Source of the DNA: Ancylostoma caninum
Taxonomy: Eukaryota; Nematoda; Chromadorea; Rhabditida; Ancylostomatidae
NCBI GenBank assembly: GCA_037903475.1
Contig: JBAJFG010000356.1
Span: forward strand, 124,001 to 188,000
DNA length: 64,000 nt
Direction of reading: 5' to 3'
In this document: one piece after another, positions 21,929-34,097 of the stretch
Numbering within the stretch: the stretch's first letter is position 1
Layout: the number at the start of each line of letters is the position of its first letter
Notes under the pieces: model-generated
What the model was told of the DNA's origin: nothing
The model's database searches: none
The model's input: the letters and a program-made list of their open reading frames with translations, nothing else
Program-made: the position numbers and the translations under genes

Positions 21929-24866
21929 ACGGTGGAATGGCTCGAGATCCCTTTTGTGAATCATTCTTTTCTGGCTCCTGTTCCCAGGATTTTTTCTTTT
22001 CTTTCCCGTCTTTTCCCATCCATTCTTTCTCAAAGCCTTTATCTCAGGAAATGGGATGGGAATTTCTTGCTTTAGTGCGCCATTTCCTTCTATCAAGTGC
22101 GTCACCCACTTTGTGGTTCAGCCACCGCACATCGTTCTCGATCCTACCCATCCATCGAATTTCTGGTCTCCATCTGGATCTATGTCCGTTCACATTCAAG
22201 ATCTTGGAGTTTTTGATCTTAAAAATAATGATCGATACGTGAAAATAATTTTACTATTGCTGTTATTGTTACCAGGGCCGCGATGTTGAAAAGCTTTGTA
22301 TTTTTAGGGGGGAAATTTGCTAAAACAGGCTTGGATGAGCCTGGATAAGCAAGAAAATCTCTAGAGCTTTGACCGAATGAGAAATGCACCACCAAGAAGA
22401 AGTGTCCAGTCGGGAAGGCGTTTGGATTCCCTGGTTCCGTGGAGTTTCTGTGGAGTTTGGCGGCCAGCTCATCCCCTCCTCCCTTACCCACGCACGCGTT
22501 GTGCTCTCGTGAAGAAACAGACCGCGACATCCGTGAAATGTCAGGAATTTCGACGTCACGGCACACTTCGTCGCTGCGGCACATCCGCCGCCGCCACCGA
22601 AACTTCCTGGCCGGAGTGGATTCGCGTGATGAATGCGATGTTTACCTGGCGAACGCTGGGTTCACACCTCTGTCTACAGCCATTTGTAATGCATTCTCTC
22701 AAAGTCATCGCGTTGATCTATGCTGCGATTCGCTGTCGCCTGCGAATCGCAGCGTTTCGCTGCGATTCTCGCCTTCCAACCAACCGCATTCCATCGTCGC
22801 TGCGCTTTTTCGTAACTGCTCCCAGAGCGTGCCCCATGGTGCCATCGGATCCTCGTGATGGTTTCGCTATGATTGATTGCGGCCGGACCGAGGTGCGAAT
22901 CGACGGGGATCACTAGCAGACACTCACACGTGTGAGCAGCGGAGTCTTTGTTGGAAGGCCTATTAAACTAATCGCGCTATCATAATCCGAGCGTGCGGGG
23001 ATACGTGGCAAGAATTGGGATGTTCGTACATTTTCGGGCTTCCAGGGCTGGGATCCATAAAATGATGGCCAGGCAAACCAAGAATGATTGACCTGATCGG
23101 TTACCGTAGAGACTACGTAATGCTAAAAAACGCAGAATGCGAAAATTGGTTTGCTAGCCTGGTTTTGCTTGGCTATGCGTTTATAAATCTCAGCCCAGAA
23201 CGTAATTTTCTGCTAAGCGTGATCACTAGATAGTCGGAAAAGCTCTTAGAATCTTAGGAAATTTGGAGATTTAAAGAAGAGAGATTTATTTTATTATGAG
23301 AGATTCAAAAATGATCCATCTTGGAACGCGAGCCATGATATGGTCGTAAATAAATATGTATGTTGGGAACTAGGATCTTCTTAGTGAGATAAAATGCGGT
23401 TGCAAAATAGGCTGAATTCACCCGGACTTCAGACGGGACCACTGTATCCAATATCTACCCGAGACCTGAGCGAAACCTTGCTACTTTGTGAATCGAGCTA
23501 TCCACTTTTATTTAAACAGAACACCTTGCCGATGCTTGATCCTATGAAATTATTCATGTATTTAATCCTAGACATTGATCCCAGGGTCCTTAGTAAAATT
23601 CTAGTCTTTTTCCTTGAATTTCGCCTATTTCCTGGAGTTATTGCCAGATTTTCCGTTCGCCTCACTCTGTCAGTGATAGCTACGCATCATAGGCTAATAC
23701 AGGGTTAAATCTTCTAGCCTTTGGACCCAGGTTTTTCTTCAAGCCTTCGCTACGAACACTTGGAATTTCACTAGCAACTCGAGGCGAGAGTACAAGGTCA
23801 CACACTACACGTAAAAAGCGCCTTTGAAATTCGACACTTCACTACATGAAGTGCTGAGCGCCGCCGAAAATCTTGGCGTGGCATAGAAAATGTTGCGAGG
23901 TCATCGAAATCAGTTGAAAATTTCTGATCTTACTGGACTTACTGGTTTGTTTTAAATTATGCTCAGTTCTTCGTTGTAACGCATATCAGAATTTACGACC
24001 TTCTTGAGTAGCAATAGAACCGTTGACGACTCGATCTACCCAGCACTTCGCCATTATTTTTCTTCTTTTTATTCGTTTTTCTCAAGAACATGGGGATTTC
24101 ACTCGGATTCATTCAAGCTCCAGAATTCTCTTGTTCTCTGGGCCTTACAAAAACAGTAACTGTTGCACGAAGCTCTCCTCATTTCAACTACATTTGATAT
24201 TTTTTCCGCTAAATTTCTGCTATGGTGTAATGGAAGTATAGAACCTTGCGTCGCTATCATTTGCGTGGCATAGGTTCCGATACGTATCGATCGATTCTTA
24301 ACGAGACAGCGATGCTAAGAACGGCCCGCCTAAAATCGATAATTATGAAATGCCACTGTAAAATAAAAAATATATAAAATGTGCTATGCTTTTCGTTGAG
24401 TATAGCCATAGCTTCATTCACAAACAGAGTCGTCACCATCTTTTTCCTCAGTACTACAGTGAGATCATCTCTGCAGCTTCCACAAGACGAAATCACTCTA
24501 AGGGCCGAATCGTGGATTACTTGCTAATCCTGACAGCTGCTTCTTCATCCTTCTCTGCTTTGCTTCTTCCTTTCCTTTTTTGTACTTCCGTTCCTCTATG
24601 AGTTTCCTGCTTTCCTTTATACGTCTCTAATCGCATTATCATTTGAATACCTTGTCATACAATTAATAATTTAATATCTAACAAACGGAAAAAAATTTGA
24701 CTTGTTGCTTTCTTGTGGCTATATGTATTCTTTATAGACTGAATCCTTATGAAATCTTTATGGACAGCAGCGAAAATTTGTCGTTTGAGTTGGAAAATGA
24801 AAGGGGAATTCTCACAGCATTGGCCGTCGATCTACTGAATTAAATGTCCTCTACGCTGTAACTGTA
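21929..24866. other. No supported gene; GC-rich patch at 22.4-22.9 kb
   Basis: A GC-rich stretch (22,430-22,910) has long overlapping frames on the plus strand (139 and 179 codons) and short internal repeats of a gctgcgattc type. The frames lack motifs and splice support. The rest is AT-rich with no RNA gene seen. Confidence 0.4.
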
Positions 24867-25048
24867 GGCACACAGCACAACTGACATTACCCATGGTGAT
24901 CGTGTTGATGTACACAAATTTACGTTTTACCTGATACGCATCAACATACTCATCCGTAAGTAACATTGCCTAAATCCAGCTTCTACCCATGTATAGTTAA
25001 AGCAATGGGTGTGAGGTCACCCATCTTTCCAATGGTGCATTCGAGTCC
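24867..25048. mobile_element. Family D MITE, copy 4 (diverged)
   Basis: It begins near a ctgacattacccatgg segment and ends with ccaatggtgcattcgagtcc. The inner part (tacgttttacctgatacgc) parallels the 30-kb copy. Boundaries are approximate. Confidence 0.45.
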
Positions 25049-25275
25049 ATGTTGCTGTCCTCCACATTGGAAATATGCTTTGATTCACCTGTCTGCTTAT
25101 CCACAGAAATTGAGGACCTTCCTGTGACTTTAGCTTTATGCTTTCCTTGACCATGGTCTGTCATCGTATAGCGTGCCTATAAAGCATGTTGGCGAATAGG
25201 TGAAAATGACTGAATACTCCCGCAAGCCTGCATCTGTATGAGAAATTTTGCAGCAGAACCGAGCTGGAAGAAACT

Positions 25276-25403
25276 CTAGACGTTTTCGAGAATCCGCTTA
25301 GGGTCCTTCTCGATTTCCGCTGCAAAAAGCGTAACTATAAAGGGCAACAAAGCCATCATCACGTAGACACCGCTGCTGGCGATTGCGTGTACTTTTTCCC
25401 ACC
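25276..25403 (-). CDS. Possible terminal exon of a membrane protein
   Basis: On the minus strand, an open stretch that starts after a possible acceptor (tttttgaag) reads WEKVHAIASSGVYVMM, then a hydrophobic run (ALLPFIVTLFAA) and a charged tail (EIEKDPKRILENV) before TAG. That layout fits the end of a membrane protein. The acceptor is weak and no upstream partner exon was identified, so this is a tentative call. Confidence 0.25.
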
Positions 25404-27597
25404 TTCAAAAACGACTCATTGAGCGGAGGTCCGACGATATCGTTGAGTGCTGCACTTACTGGAAAAACCCGTTCCGTGTCCGAGGTCTCAAAATTTCTCT
25501 GATGTACGATTCTGCTCTTTCACCCAGAAGCAATTTTGATTGGGTTGTTCTGTTAATTTTCTTTTGTATTTGTTCAGGTCCGCGAGGAAAGTACAAAATG
25601 GAGTCCTACTTGGCACTTCGAAGAAAAATTCGCACACCAACATTTTTATGAAAATTGTACTGAGTGTCGTCGTAGCTGCTATTTCTTGTAACATCTTGCG
25701 GGTTTATATGTTCATTGTCTCACATTAAAGAGCCAGTGTTCCCCACCAGCTAGAGAATAGGTTCTGGTACGCTTATCAAATTGCCAGACCATGGCGTCCC
25801 GAGGATTGGGGTCCGACCCATTCCTGATTCTTCAAAACGCTTGTTCGGCGTAGTTCTCATGGGATTTTGACCGGCCACCTTAACCTTGGGCTAAAACACC
25901 CAAGTAACGCCATGGTCGGGCAACTACGTCGCCATGGGACAAATCCAACACACCCTGAAAACTTTCCTTGCCCCCTTCCTCGACCACTTGTGCTCCGGTC
26001 CACTTTTCTAGTGTAACATAGGGAACGATCACCCACACCAGCTCAACCTGAGGCGAGAACAAGTTTCCTTCTAGGTGAAAGGCGTGTTTTGCCGCAATTT
26101 TAGCTCACCTCGTAGCAACCCTGATTCCGCAATCTCGAGTTTCTTTTCCAGGTGTAACAGTAAAGGTGCATCATACATACTCTCTGGAGAACAGGTTCTT
26201 CCTAGATAAGGGGAGAGTCTGAAACTATCATTTATTTACTTATTTACTACACCAGTAGGAGTGCTCACTTATGGAAATACTCACGGCAAAGTTGTGATTG
26301 GAAGTGGTACAGCAATGACCTTCCGGATGTATTTAACCGTAGCCTCAACCACTGTGGGTAGAATTAACCAACAGAGCATGTGTCACGATCAGGCTTTGGG
26401 TCATGATCATGGGAAATTCAGGATAGTTTCAGACTTTCCCTTTAAGTATCTCAAAAGGACCTGTTTCCCAGACATCCCTTCTATTGACGTTCTTTTGACA
26501 TTCATCTACTTCTCCTAGATGTCCAGCCCCAGTCCTGATCTATTTCTTCATTTTTAGTCTCCGGAAAGCATTATGGATTCTTTTTTTATTTCACAACATT
26601 AATATTTTTCTGCTGCTTCTGCTAGTTACAAGAGAACGATAACAGATGTCTGTGGCACTTCAAAATAGATTGTGCCTTATAATGTGAAGTTGGCAATGCT
26701 GATCTCATATATGTTCTCCTTTACTTGGTGCCATTGCGAAAAAAGTTATGATCTCGTCTATACAGTATATTCGTTTCCGCATCTTCCTGACTTAACTCCA
26801 CTAAATAGGCGTTACTGTGCAAAATGGATACAGAATTCGCGATCAGCAGCCGAAATGAACCCGTGTGCAGAATTCCAGGGAAATTGCAAAATTACGGGTA
26901 GAGAACCATGCATTGATCATTTACCACCTACTAGCACTCAGGAAGGAACGACGATTAGACATAGGATGGATTGAGTATCTCGTAGAATCCTTCAAAATTT
27001 TGCGCAGAGTGGTAATCTTAGGCGCTGATCACGATTATCAACATTATTTTGCATGGCGCCGCCATTTTAATGTCATGATCAACTATTTCTCTCGGTTTTC
27101 TACAGCATTTGCAGTTAATTCTACTGCAAACCCATCAAAATGGTGTTACTTCACAAAAAGGATACCATATTCGCGTTCAACACTTCAAATAACCCCATTG
27201 TGGTGAATTTTAGCAGAAAATAATCCCTTGGAAATTTAGGCTCACGTGATCACCATCAGCAGTTCCACGCTTAAAGGTAATGTGCGGTTAAAATCTTGCC
27301 CATCCAGGTTTTTTGCTCTTTGGAGTCCGAACCATATGTGTAGCACGTATCCAAGTCTGAGACCTCGATGTAAGCTCTATAGCTAAATATGGGACAAAAC
27401 GTCCGAGGATTACGGTAGCCGTAGGAAAACATGCTCCAACCGACAAAAGCTGCGTGCGTGCGTAGTGAACAGCGATGGACACACAGATACATGCAGCCTC
27501 AAGAACACTTCGTGAAACCGCCCCCATCAAACAGACCACCGGTCCCTTGGATATAAATTTTTTTTCTACGACGCCGCAATGAACAGCATGTATTGCG
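25404..27597. other. No supported gene
   Basis: Bases 25,740-26,070 have a proline/glycine-compatible frame on the minus strand without motifs. Bases 26,672-26,974 could encode a small cysteine-containing protein, but no ATG or splice acceptor sits at its start. No repeats beyond short ones. Confidence 0.4.
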
Positions 27598-27838
27598 CGC
27601 TGTACAACGTCATTTGAAAGCACGTACGCCGCAAACCCGCAAGCGACGTACCGAAATTGCTCGATGGAAAGCGTTCGTTGTGGGATCTTTTCAGGGATTT
27701 TTCTTTAGTTTTCGTCCAAGATGTCGTCTGGGACCTTTACAGGGATTTTTCTTTAGTTTTCGCCCAAGGCGTCGACGTGGGCTACGAATTCAATAGAAAT
27801 TCGGGAGATGGAATTTTACCCGGACTTTGCCTTTAACA
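27598..27838 (-). repeat. Dispersed repeat family C, copy 2
   Basis: Reverse complement of 3,418-3,660. It contains an extra tandem duplication of about 46 bp (27,684-27,729 and 27,730-27,771) with the shared block cagggatttttctttagttt. It lacks the 54-base insert of copy 1, so that insert probably arrived in copy 1 later. Confidence 0.65.
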
Positions 27839-27958
27839 AAATAGGGATAGTGAGGACCATTCAAAATGCTTCCAAGCTTTCTGAATCAATAAGCAGAAGC
27901 CCTTACAAAACCGCATAAAATAGATTTTTAGAGGAAAACAGTAAGTGGAAGAAATATA

Positions 27959-28040
27959 CAGAACTTCCGCGAGGGGGGTTGAACCCGTGAGAATGTCCAT
28001 GAGAATCGAGACACTTACCACTGCGCCACACTACCTTGAT
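27959..28040 (-). pseudogene. tRNA-like remnant (possible tRNA-derived SINE)
   Basis: On the minus strand there is an A-box-like segment (gtggcgcagtggtaagtg, 28,029-28,012) and, about 25 bases later, a B-box-like segment (gggttcaacccc, around 27,987-27,975). These match the internal RNA polymerase III promoter of tRNA genes. The acceptor ends do not pair and no clear anticodon stem forms, so it is a degraded tRNA copy or the head of a SINE rather than a working tRNA gene. Confidence 0.45.
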
Positions 28041-28050
28041 CTTCTCAACG

Positions 28051-28199
28051 TATAGTCTTTCTCAAAAATCCTTGCCTCACACCGCACCGCCTGTCAGCTC
28101 ATCCGCGTCACATCATCTTCGCATTATCATACGTTGTGTGGCGTGGATGAGCTGATGGGCGGTGCGGCGTGAGGCAAGGATTTTTGAGAAGGACTGTAG
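28051..28199. repeat. 149-bp hairpin (fold-back element)
   Basis: Bases 28,051-28,115 are matched in inverted orientation by 28,135-28,199 with few mismatches (shared core tctcaaaaatccttgcctca), leaving a loop of about 20 bases. No coding capacity. It lies next to the tRNA-like remnant. Confidence 0.8.
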
Positions 28200-28386
28200 T
28201 AGTAAGTGATCAGGCGCAGTATTGCACCTGTAGTGATTTTTCGCTGAAATTTTGCATACAGGGTTACTTAGACTGCTGATCACGAATGCTGCATCTACTT
28301 TCTACTACAGATGTAGATCGGGTTATGGTAGGCTAATGCAGAAACTGCGCATGCTGCACAGACGAGATCATAACTCAGACAATTTT

Positions 28387-28578
28387 CCGGAAGGACCGCA
28401 GCAGAAAACCGGGAGAGCCGACAGGTGACCTGCGGTCCTTCCGATTTCCTGCTGCTGTCCTTCCGAATCGTCCCCCACACAAATCTATTCTGCTGCGGTC
28501 CTTCCGAAAATTTTTATCTCTGCGTCTCTCGCTTCTCAATCACATGAGCGCGATCTATTTCTGCTGCGGTCCTTCCGA
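28387..28578 (+). repeat. Array of a 17-bp motif, tgctgcggtccttccga
   Basis: Four direct copies end near 28,444, 28,467, 28,508 and 28,578, and one inverted copy lies at 28,387-28,404. Spacings are irregular (about 20-70 bases). The inverted copy and the copy at 28,491-28,508 extend into matching flanks (aattttc / gaaaatt), giving a 25-bp inverted repeat. The layout resembles a cluster of protein-binding sites or the subterminal repeats of a DNA transposon. Function unknown. Confidence 0.7.
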
Positions 28579-28579
28579 C

Positions 28580-29555
28580 ATTTTGTCTGAAAACTTTTGG
28601 CACTGAGCAGGACACGGAAACATACTCACGATCAGCACTGTCGACTTCATATCGGGGGGCATATCTCATTCTGAAATGGCGCAGACATTTGGTAACCTTC
28701 CCTCGTTAGTCTGTTTGAGGACATCGAATTTTCCAATATTTTAGATTTCTCGGTTTCTTCCCTCCTCTGAATCTGAGCGACAATATAGACGCTTCTAAAA
28801 ATCGTATTTTTTAAAATGATCGCTTAGCGGTGCCATGTTTCAAATAATCTAGCTTTGTATATTTAAATTAAGCTACATATTTGTACTTTATGGATGTTAA
28901 TCAATGCTATTGTAGTTACCAGAGGTGGACATAATGGGGAGGAGGGGTGCCTCACCGCCACAATGGGTTCGGTACTAGCTTATTTTTAATGTCTCGCCTT
29001 CATCGTGTTCTGACACATTTTTCTGTTCAAATTTGAAATAACTTTTTCAATGACGTTAATTGCGAAAACTGACACGTAGCCTCAGCTTTTCTTCACACGT
29101 CCTCCCTTCTCTCCACCACCCCCCCCCCCTGCCCCGCCTAAGCAAACTTTCATGGTCCCTTGGCCAGGAGTTTGCATTCTTTCGTAACGTTCAGGCACTT
29201 TTCCTATGTATTGCTCATCTCCTGTGAGTCATTATTCAGTCATCTAGTCATTAGTCTCTCAAAAATTGTGCAATGATTTTTTTAATCCTGTAATATCTGT
29301 CGACTCACTCAGGCATTCCTCCATCTTACACGGTTAATACATGAGGATCAGCATTTTTCTCTGTAATTCTGTCGTGCTCAGAAAAAGGTTTGCTTTGCAA
29401 ATGAGTTTCGTAATGCATCCAAGTCGAAGCAGCTTCTTTTCTGCCCTTAGACGTTGAGATTATTTGAAAAGCCATTTGTTTATTAAATTCTCTTGAACAT
29501 GTCATTTTTTTCTGCTGCCTACACAGGACTACGATACTGCGACAGAGAGAGATGT

Positions 29556-29556
<1 letters not shown>
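28580..29556. other. No supported gene
   Basis: AT-rich sequence with a C9 tract near 29,120. No open frame of note and no inverted ends resolved. Confidence 0.5.
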
Positions 29557-29611
<55 letters not shown>

Positions 29612-29614
29612 CTG
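29557..29614. repeat. CT/GA microsatellite
   Basis: About 58 bases of near-perfect (CT)n with three T interruptions toward the right. On the minus strand it produces an artificial Arg-Glu repeat frame. Confidence 0.95.
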
Positions 29615-30163
29615 TCTTCGCAGGAACAACTCTCATGGAATGCCTCCATTTTGAATGAGTTCCATTTTTCTGATGGCTTTACATTCTTTAACGACTCTAT
29701 GTCTCTGTATTTCACCAACAACCCCAGATCTTTCTCTTTTTCCTGTTACATTTTCTCTTGCAATCTCCTTCTGCTTTCTGGTATCCTCGGATGACTTAGA
29801 CATGGTTTAGGTTTGATTTGTGGCATCTGATTGTTTCTTGCCAAATGACTTTTTACCTCTATATACTGCAGAAATCCCCAGAAACATATGAAAATAAAAG
29901 GGAAGGTGAGAATATTTTGATTTCAGAGGTTACTCTGAGCGATACCTTCCTGTCAAAAAACTGGATCTTTCGTGGTAAAAATTGACCAGCCAACTGATAC
30001 GGTTAGGTGATTGTTGTTCGGCCAAATTTTCTCGTTCTGTACTTTTGGGACAATTAAATTAATTCAACTAGTTGTGACCATGGACTGTAGTGGCAAACAA
30101 CTCTTATGGTGTTGGAGTTGCTTCAATTTTTTTTTTTGGAATACGGTAGAGGAAAGAAAGATC
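29615..30163. other. No supported gene
   Basis: AT-rich sequence between the microsatellite and a MITE. Short frames only. Confidence 0.5.
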
Positions 30164-30348
30164 CTTTGGTTGGGTACATCGTTGAGGTTATCCATGGTAA
30201 ACGTGTTAACTTATCCAAACTTACCCTTTACCTGCCACCTATCGGCATGTTTACGCATACGTTGCATTGTCGGTATCCAGCTGCAACCCATGGGTAATCA
30301 TATCAATAGGCATAAAATTACCCATCCCTCCACTGCTGCATCCGAGTC
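30164..30348. mobile_element. Family D MITE, copy 5
   Basis: The left end gttgggtacatcgttgaggt continues into tatccatggtaaacg. The right part has acccatgggtaatcatat and ccactgctgcatccgagtca. The central acttaccctttacctgcc segment is the inverse of the one at 20.5 kb. No coding capacity. Confidence 0.6.
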
Positions 30349-33300
30349 ATGAATCTGGATTTACAGAGGAAAACCGGATATTTTGTTGGAAAAATTGTTG
30401 TTTGCCCGTTGGATGAGTGTCCAACAATTTTTAACTATATATTTAGCACACAGAGCGGAAATGAACTCAAAAAACTTGAACTATATTTAAGATTTGTGCC
30501 CTGCCTTTTCAACCTTCTTAGTTTTGTCAAATTCTCAAGCTAGAAGCTTCTTCAAGAGCTTTTTTCCTGCAGCTCAAAAGAAAGCTTGGAAAATTCTATT
30601 GCACAAGATACGTATGCTCCTCTATTTGAAGCACTGATTCTTTCATCCGTCGCCTTAACCGTCCATAACGTACTGTACCATGCTTTTATTCGTAGTAACA
30701 GCAAGGCTGACCATGGACACCAAAGCAGTGTCCTAACCCCTGCTTCACTGTCCCTGTTCTAGCCTCCTGCGCCAGAACCCGCGCAGCTTGAGAATGAATA
30801 TCCGTAAATACGTATGACTATGGATAATATGGGTCGATATTATGTATATAATACATATTGATAACTCTACAAAAACCCCATCAAGGAATGCTGATCTCGT
30901 TTCCGTTCTCCATCCATATATGGGTTTGTCGTTTCTGAAATCGTTTGATGTAATGTTCTCATGGCACACCTTATGCTGTATTCAAATAAATAATATACAT
31001 AAGGCATGTAATAAATGTAATAGAGAACGGAACAAACGATGTACTAGAAAAGATGATCGATAAGAAGAATTATTAGCAAGGAGGGAAAACGAAAAAGTTA
31101 CGTGCGGAAGCCTCTCGAAGGCGAACTGAAGCCGCGCGGTGGCTGGAACTATCGATAGCCGATAGGGTGGATGTGGTCAAATTCACATCACAGCCGCCCA
31201 CGGCACGATCACGGCTACGGTGCCCCGGCTTCTCTGTGGATAGGAGCGATCGCTTCACGACGCAAAATATGGTATGGAACTTGTAATTTTCCAAGTAATG
31301 TAATAGTTGGAAAATTTCTTGTGAAGCACGCGGTTTTCCTTCGATTTCTGTTACATTTTGATGAAGCTGCTTTCTGTTGGTTCTTTTCTTTGAGAGTAGC
31401 AGAATGTTCATAAGGTCACACATATCCGTTTTGGACTGCGAAAAGTCAAGGTATTGGGCTAATTGCACTTTTGTAATGCTTCCATACTCCCGAGATTCTC
31501 TGTTTGTTTGGAATTTAATGGGTGATTTTTCTGGACTCCCTAGTCCTAACTACTATCTTCAATCGTTTAGGCGAATTAAATTTTTGAGATTTTTTCCTCT
31601 TTCCTCCTGTTCGCTTTCACGCGTCGCATCACTCGTGGCGTGGCACTCTCATTGTCTGCGCATCCACACATTGCATCGATGTCGTCGTTCTCATTCGCAA
31701 ACTACCACCCGTTTCCTGTACTGACCTGAATAGGTGATGCAGCAGGCTCCGAACTGCTGGAATCTTCCATATGGCTGTATTTTTGGCGATCTTTTCCCGT
31801 GGAAATCCGTGTTTTCCTGGAAAGAAAATCCTGAAATTTGCAGAATGAGCTGATCGGGCTGACCGTTTGCTCGGTGCCCACTGTGTTCCTCTCTCCAACT
31901 GCGCCCACACCTTCCACAGATCACAGCTAGATAAGGTGAGTGCTGCGCACCGGGGCTGGCGACACATGTCGCGCATCCGTCTCTCAACGAGACTGGCAGC
32001 TCGTCGCCGACCGAGCTCCCCGGGGAAGCTCCCCCCTGCTGGAGTGTTGACGACGACGCGTGACGGACGTGTCGAACGCGTGCGCGTCATGTTGACGGAA
32101 TAAAACATCAGAAAAATGCTCTCACCGAAAAACAATGTGTGTATTCGCCGAGGACAACAGCCGATTGCCACCGAATCGATGCGTAACGCATGCTGACATT
32201 GTGTAGCTCGGCATTGTTTCTTAGTATTCTTTGCATTGTGACAATCGATGCTAGTTTTATGCTTTGTTTCTGCTTGGAAAACCGATGTTGGGAGGTTTCC
32301 GGGCGTCTTACATGCAACTTTGCCCCTCAAGATTGATTAGGACATCAGTGTCCGCCTGTTTTTGATGTCTGACGCGGATTGCCCTTGTTCCAAGCAGTCG
32401 TCGTTGCTGCTACTCGTGTGGGAGCCAGCAAGGCAAATATACATCCTGAAATCCTTGTGAAAACATTCGTAAATTCAACAAATACAGTATATAAAATGCA
32501 AAGATATAGTTTGTCCAAAGGATCGTCTTTTCTAGACACTAGACATTTCACTGCCTTCTGGATAATTGGGAAGGTGGTTCTTTTTCAAAGGGATCGCACC
32601 ACATCGAACCATTTCTTTACATTTTTTTGTGGAAATTATATCGAAAAATAATTTCCCAGAGACGCTTATGACAAAATTGTAGATGATTAAGTGCAAGAAT
32701 GCCGAAAAACCCATTTTTCATCCGCGTTTATTCTTTGTGGTGCTTTTGGTCGAAGCCCAGGTGGGATTGCACTTCTTGACTTGTCAGGTCAGAAAGTTTA
32801 CTCCTAAAACACTCTGAGAAAATTTCATACTTCGCGTGAGGATTCCTCAATACGTGCTCCCTAAGAAGAAAGGAGGTAGACTACCAGTAGAGGAGGACGG
32901 GACGTTATGAACGGAAAGCTCGCACTCAAGCGTTGGCTCCATCCATAAGCTCTGCAAGAGAAGAGACTCAAGAACGGATTTTAAGTTATTGTTGCGCGGA
33001 AGCATAAATATCCCTATGATCAGCAGTTCCTAGAGATTATCTTTGTGTAGAAATCTCGGAACGATTCTGGGGTGGGTACCCGATGAACAGTATGGTTGAA
33101 CGTTCATCAAATTATGGTTTTCGGTGAAATTTGGGACACTTCCTACAGGTCGTGCAGTTGTTAAGATGAACGTAATTTTGTTATAGGAAGAAGGAAATTG
33201 TGGATTCCTTCTCATATCATTGATAACTTCACTCCGTTATTTGCCAACCCGTTCTAACACTTAGTAAAGAATGGCCCAAACTGTGTTTTTGATGTTTTTG

Positions 33301-34035
33301 AGATCTTTGTTCTTGCCGCTCGCTATAGAGTTAGGAGAGTTCCGTGAAATTTCGTAATCAAGACCTTCCATAGACAAAAATGACTAATTCTCTCCTCACT
33401 CTCGGTTTTACTATAGCTTCGCATACTGATGCTCAAATTCACTTGTGCATTCGAAAATGAAGTTGTAGGGCTATATGTTGTTTATCTCAATTCTCAATTT
33501 CGAAACCTACTAGGTTCTCAATACGTAGAATTTCTGCTGTAAAAACCCTTTTAGTCGGGCAACGAACCCAGAATAGAGAAGTTACTATTCAATCTAAAAA
33601 ATCTACCATTTTTTGTCATTTGTGTTTGCGCATGCAAAAGTATGCACATAAAAGTTTTCTTAGTGGTTTGGTAATTCGGCTCATACATAGTAATGTGGCA
33701 GTTCCCACGTGATCCTCAAACACCTCTAATGAGATCATTGACACCAAGGAAAGTTATGAGCTAGCTCATAGTAAACGTTTACGTGTGGTTTTTTTTCTAG
33801 AAAAATTGACATTCGCATGGGCGGTTTATCTCAACAATCAACTGCAAGTAGCGCTTCAATCTGATTATAAAATTACTTTTTCTCAAATCACTAAAAAAGC
33901 GCCTCTTTATTTCCGCAAGCACAGGGTAATGAGACGGAAAACAGGCTGATCGTGATTTTCCGGATATGGCCGCTCACTATCATGAAAATGGAAATTTTTC
34001 GATTTGTATTTAGATCGTACATTTATTCGAAGAAC
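30349..34035. other. No supported gene upstream of rpy-1
   Basis: This would be the upstream region of the rapsyn gene. A GC-rich patch at 31,860-32,100 has open frames on both strands, including a 233-codon frame on the minus strand (31,629-32,330), and contains both a minus-strand ATG with Arg-rich sequence and a plus-strand aag|gtgagt donor. I could not assign either to a gene. The remainder is AT-rich. Confidence 0.4.
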
Positions 34036-34045
34036 ACTTTTTTAG
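34036..34045 (+). promoter_or_regulatory. Probable trans-splice acceptor before rpy-1
   Basis: A pyrimidine-rich run ending in ttttttag lies four bases before the first in-frame ATG (34,050) of the rapsyn gene. Nematode mRNAs often receive a spliced leader at such a site. It could instead be the acceptor of an unseen upstream exon. Confidence 0.45.
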
Positions 34046-34097
34046 GTCAATGGGTGAATTTGGGAGGCGGACCATACCATATTACAGACCGATATCC

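Noticed and set aside
22377..22916. 179- and 139-codon plus-strand frames in GC-rich DNA
   Set aside because: Long frames are expected by chance in GC-rich sequence. No motif or splice context.
26672..26974. Cysteine-containing frame that could be a small secreted protein
   Set aside because: No ATG at the frame start, no acceptor, and no homology recognised. The hydrophobic stretch may be chance.
29557..29721. Arg-Glu repeat protein on the minus strand
   Set aside because: Produced by the CT/GA microsatellite.
31629..32330. 233-codon minus-strand open frame with an Arg-rich start
   Set aside because: No known motif, mixed composition, and splice-like signals on both strands. It may be part of a 5' exon but cannot be supported.
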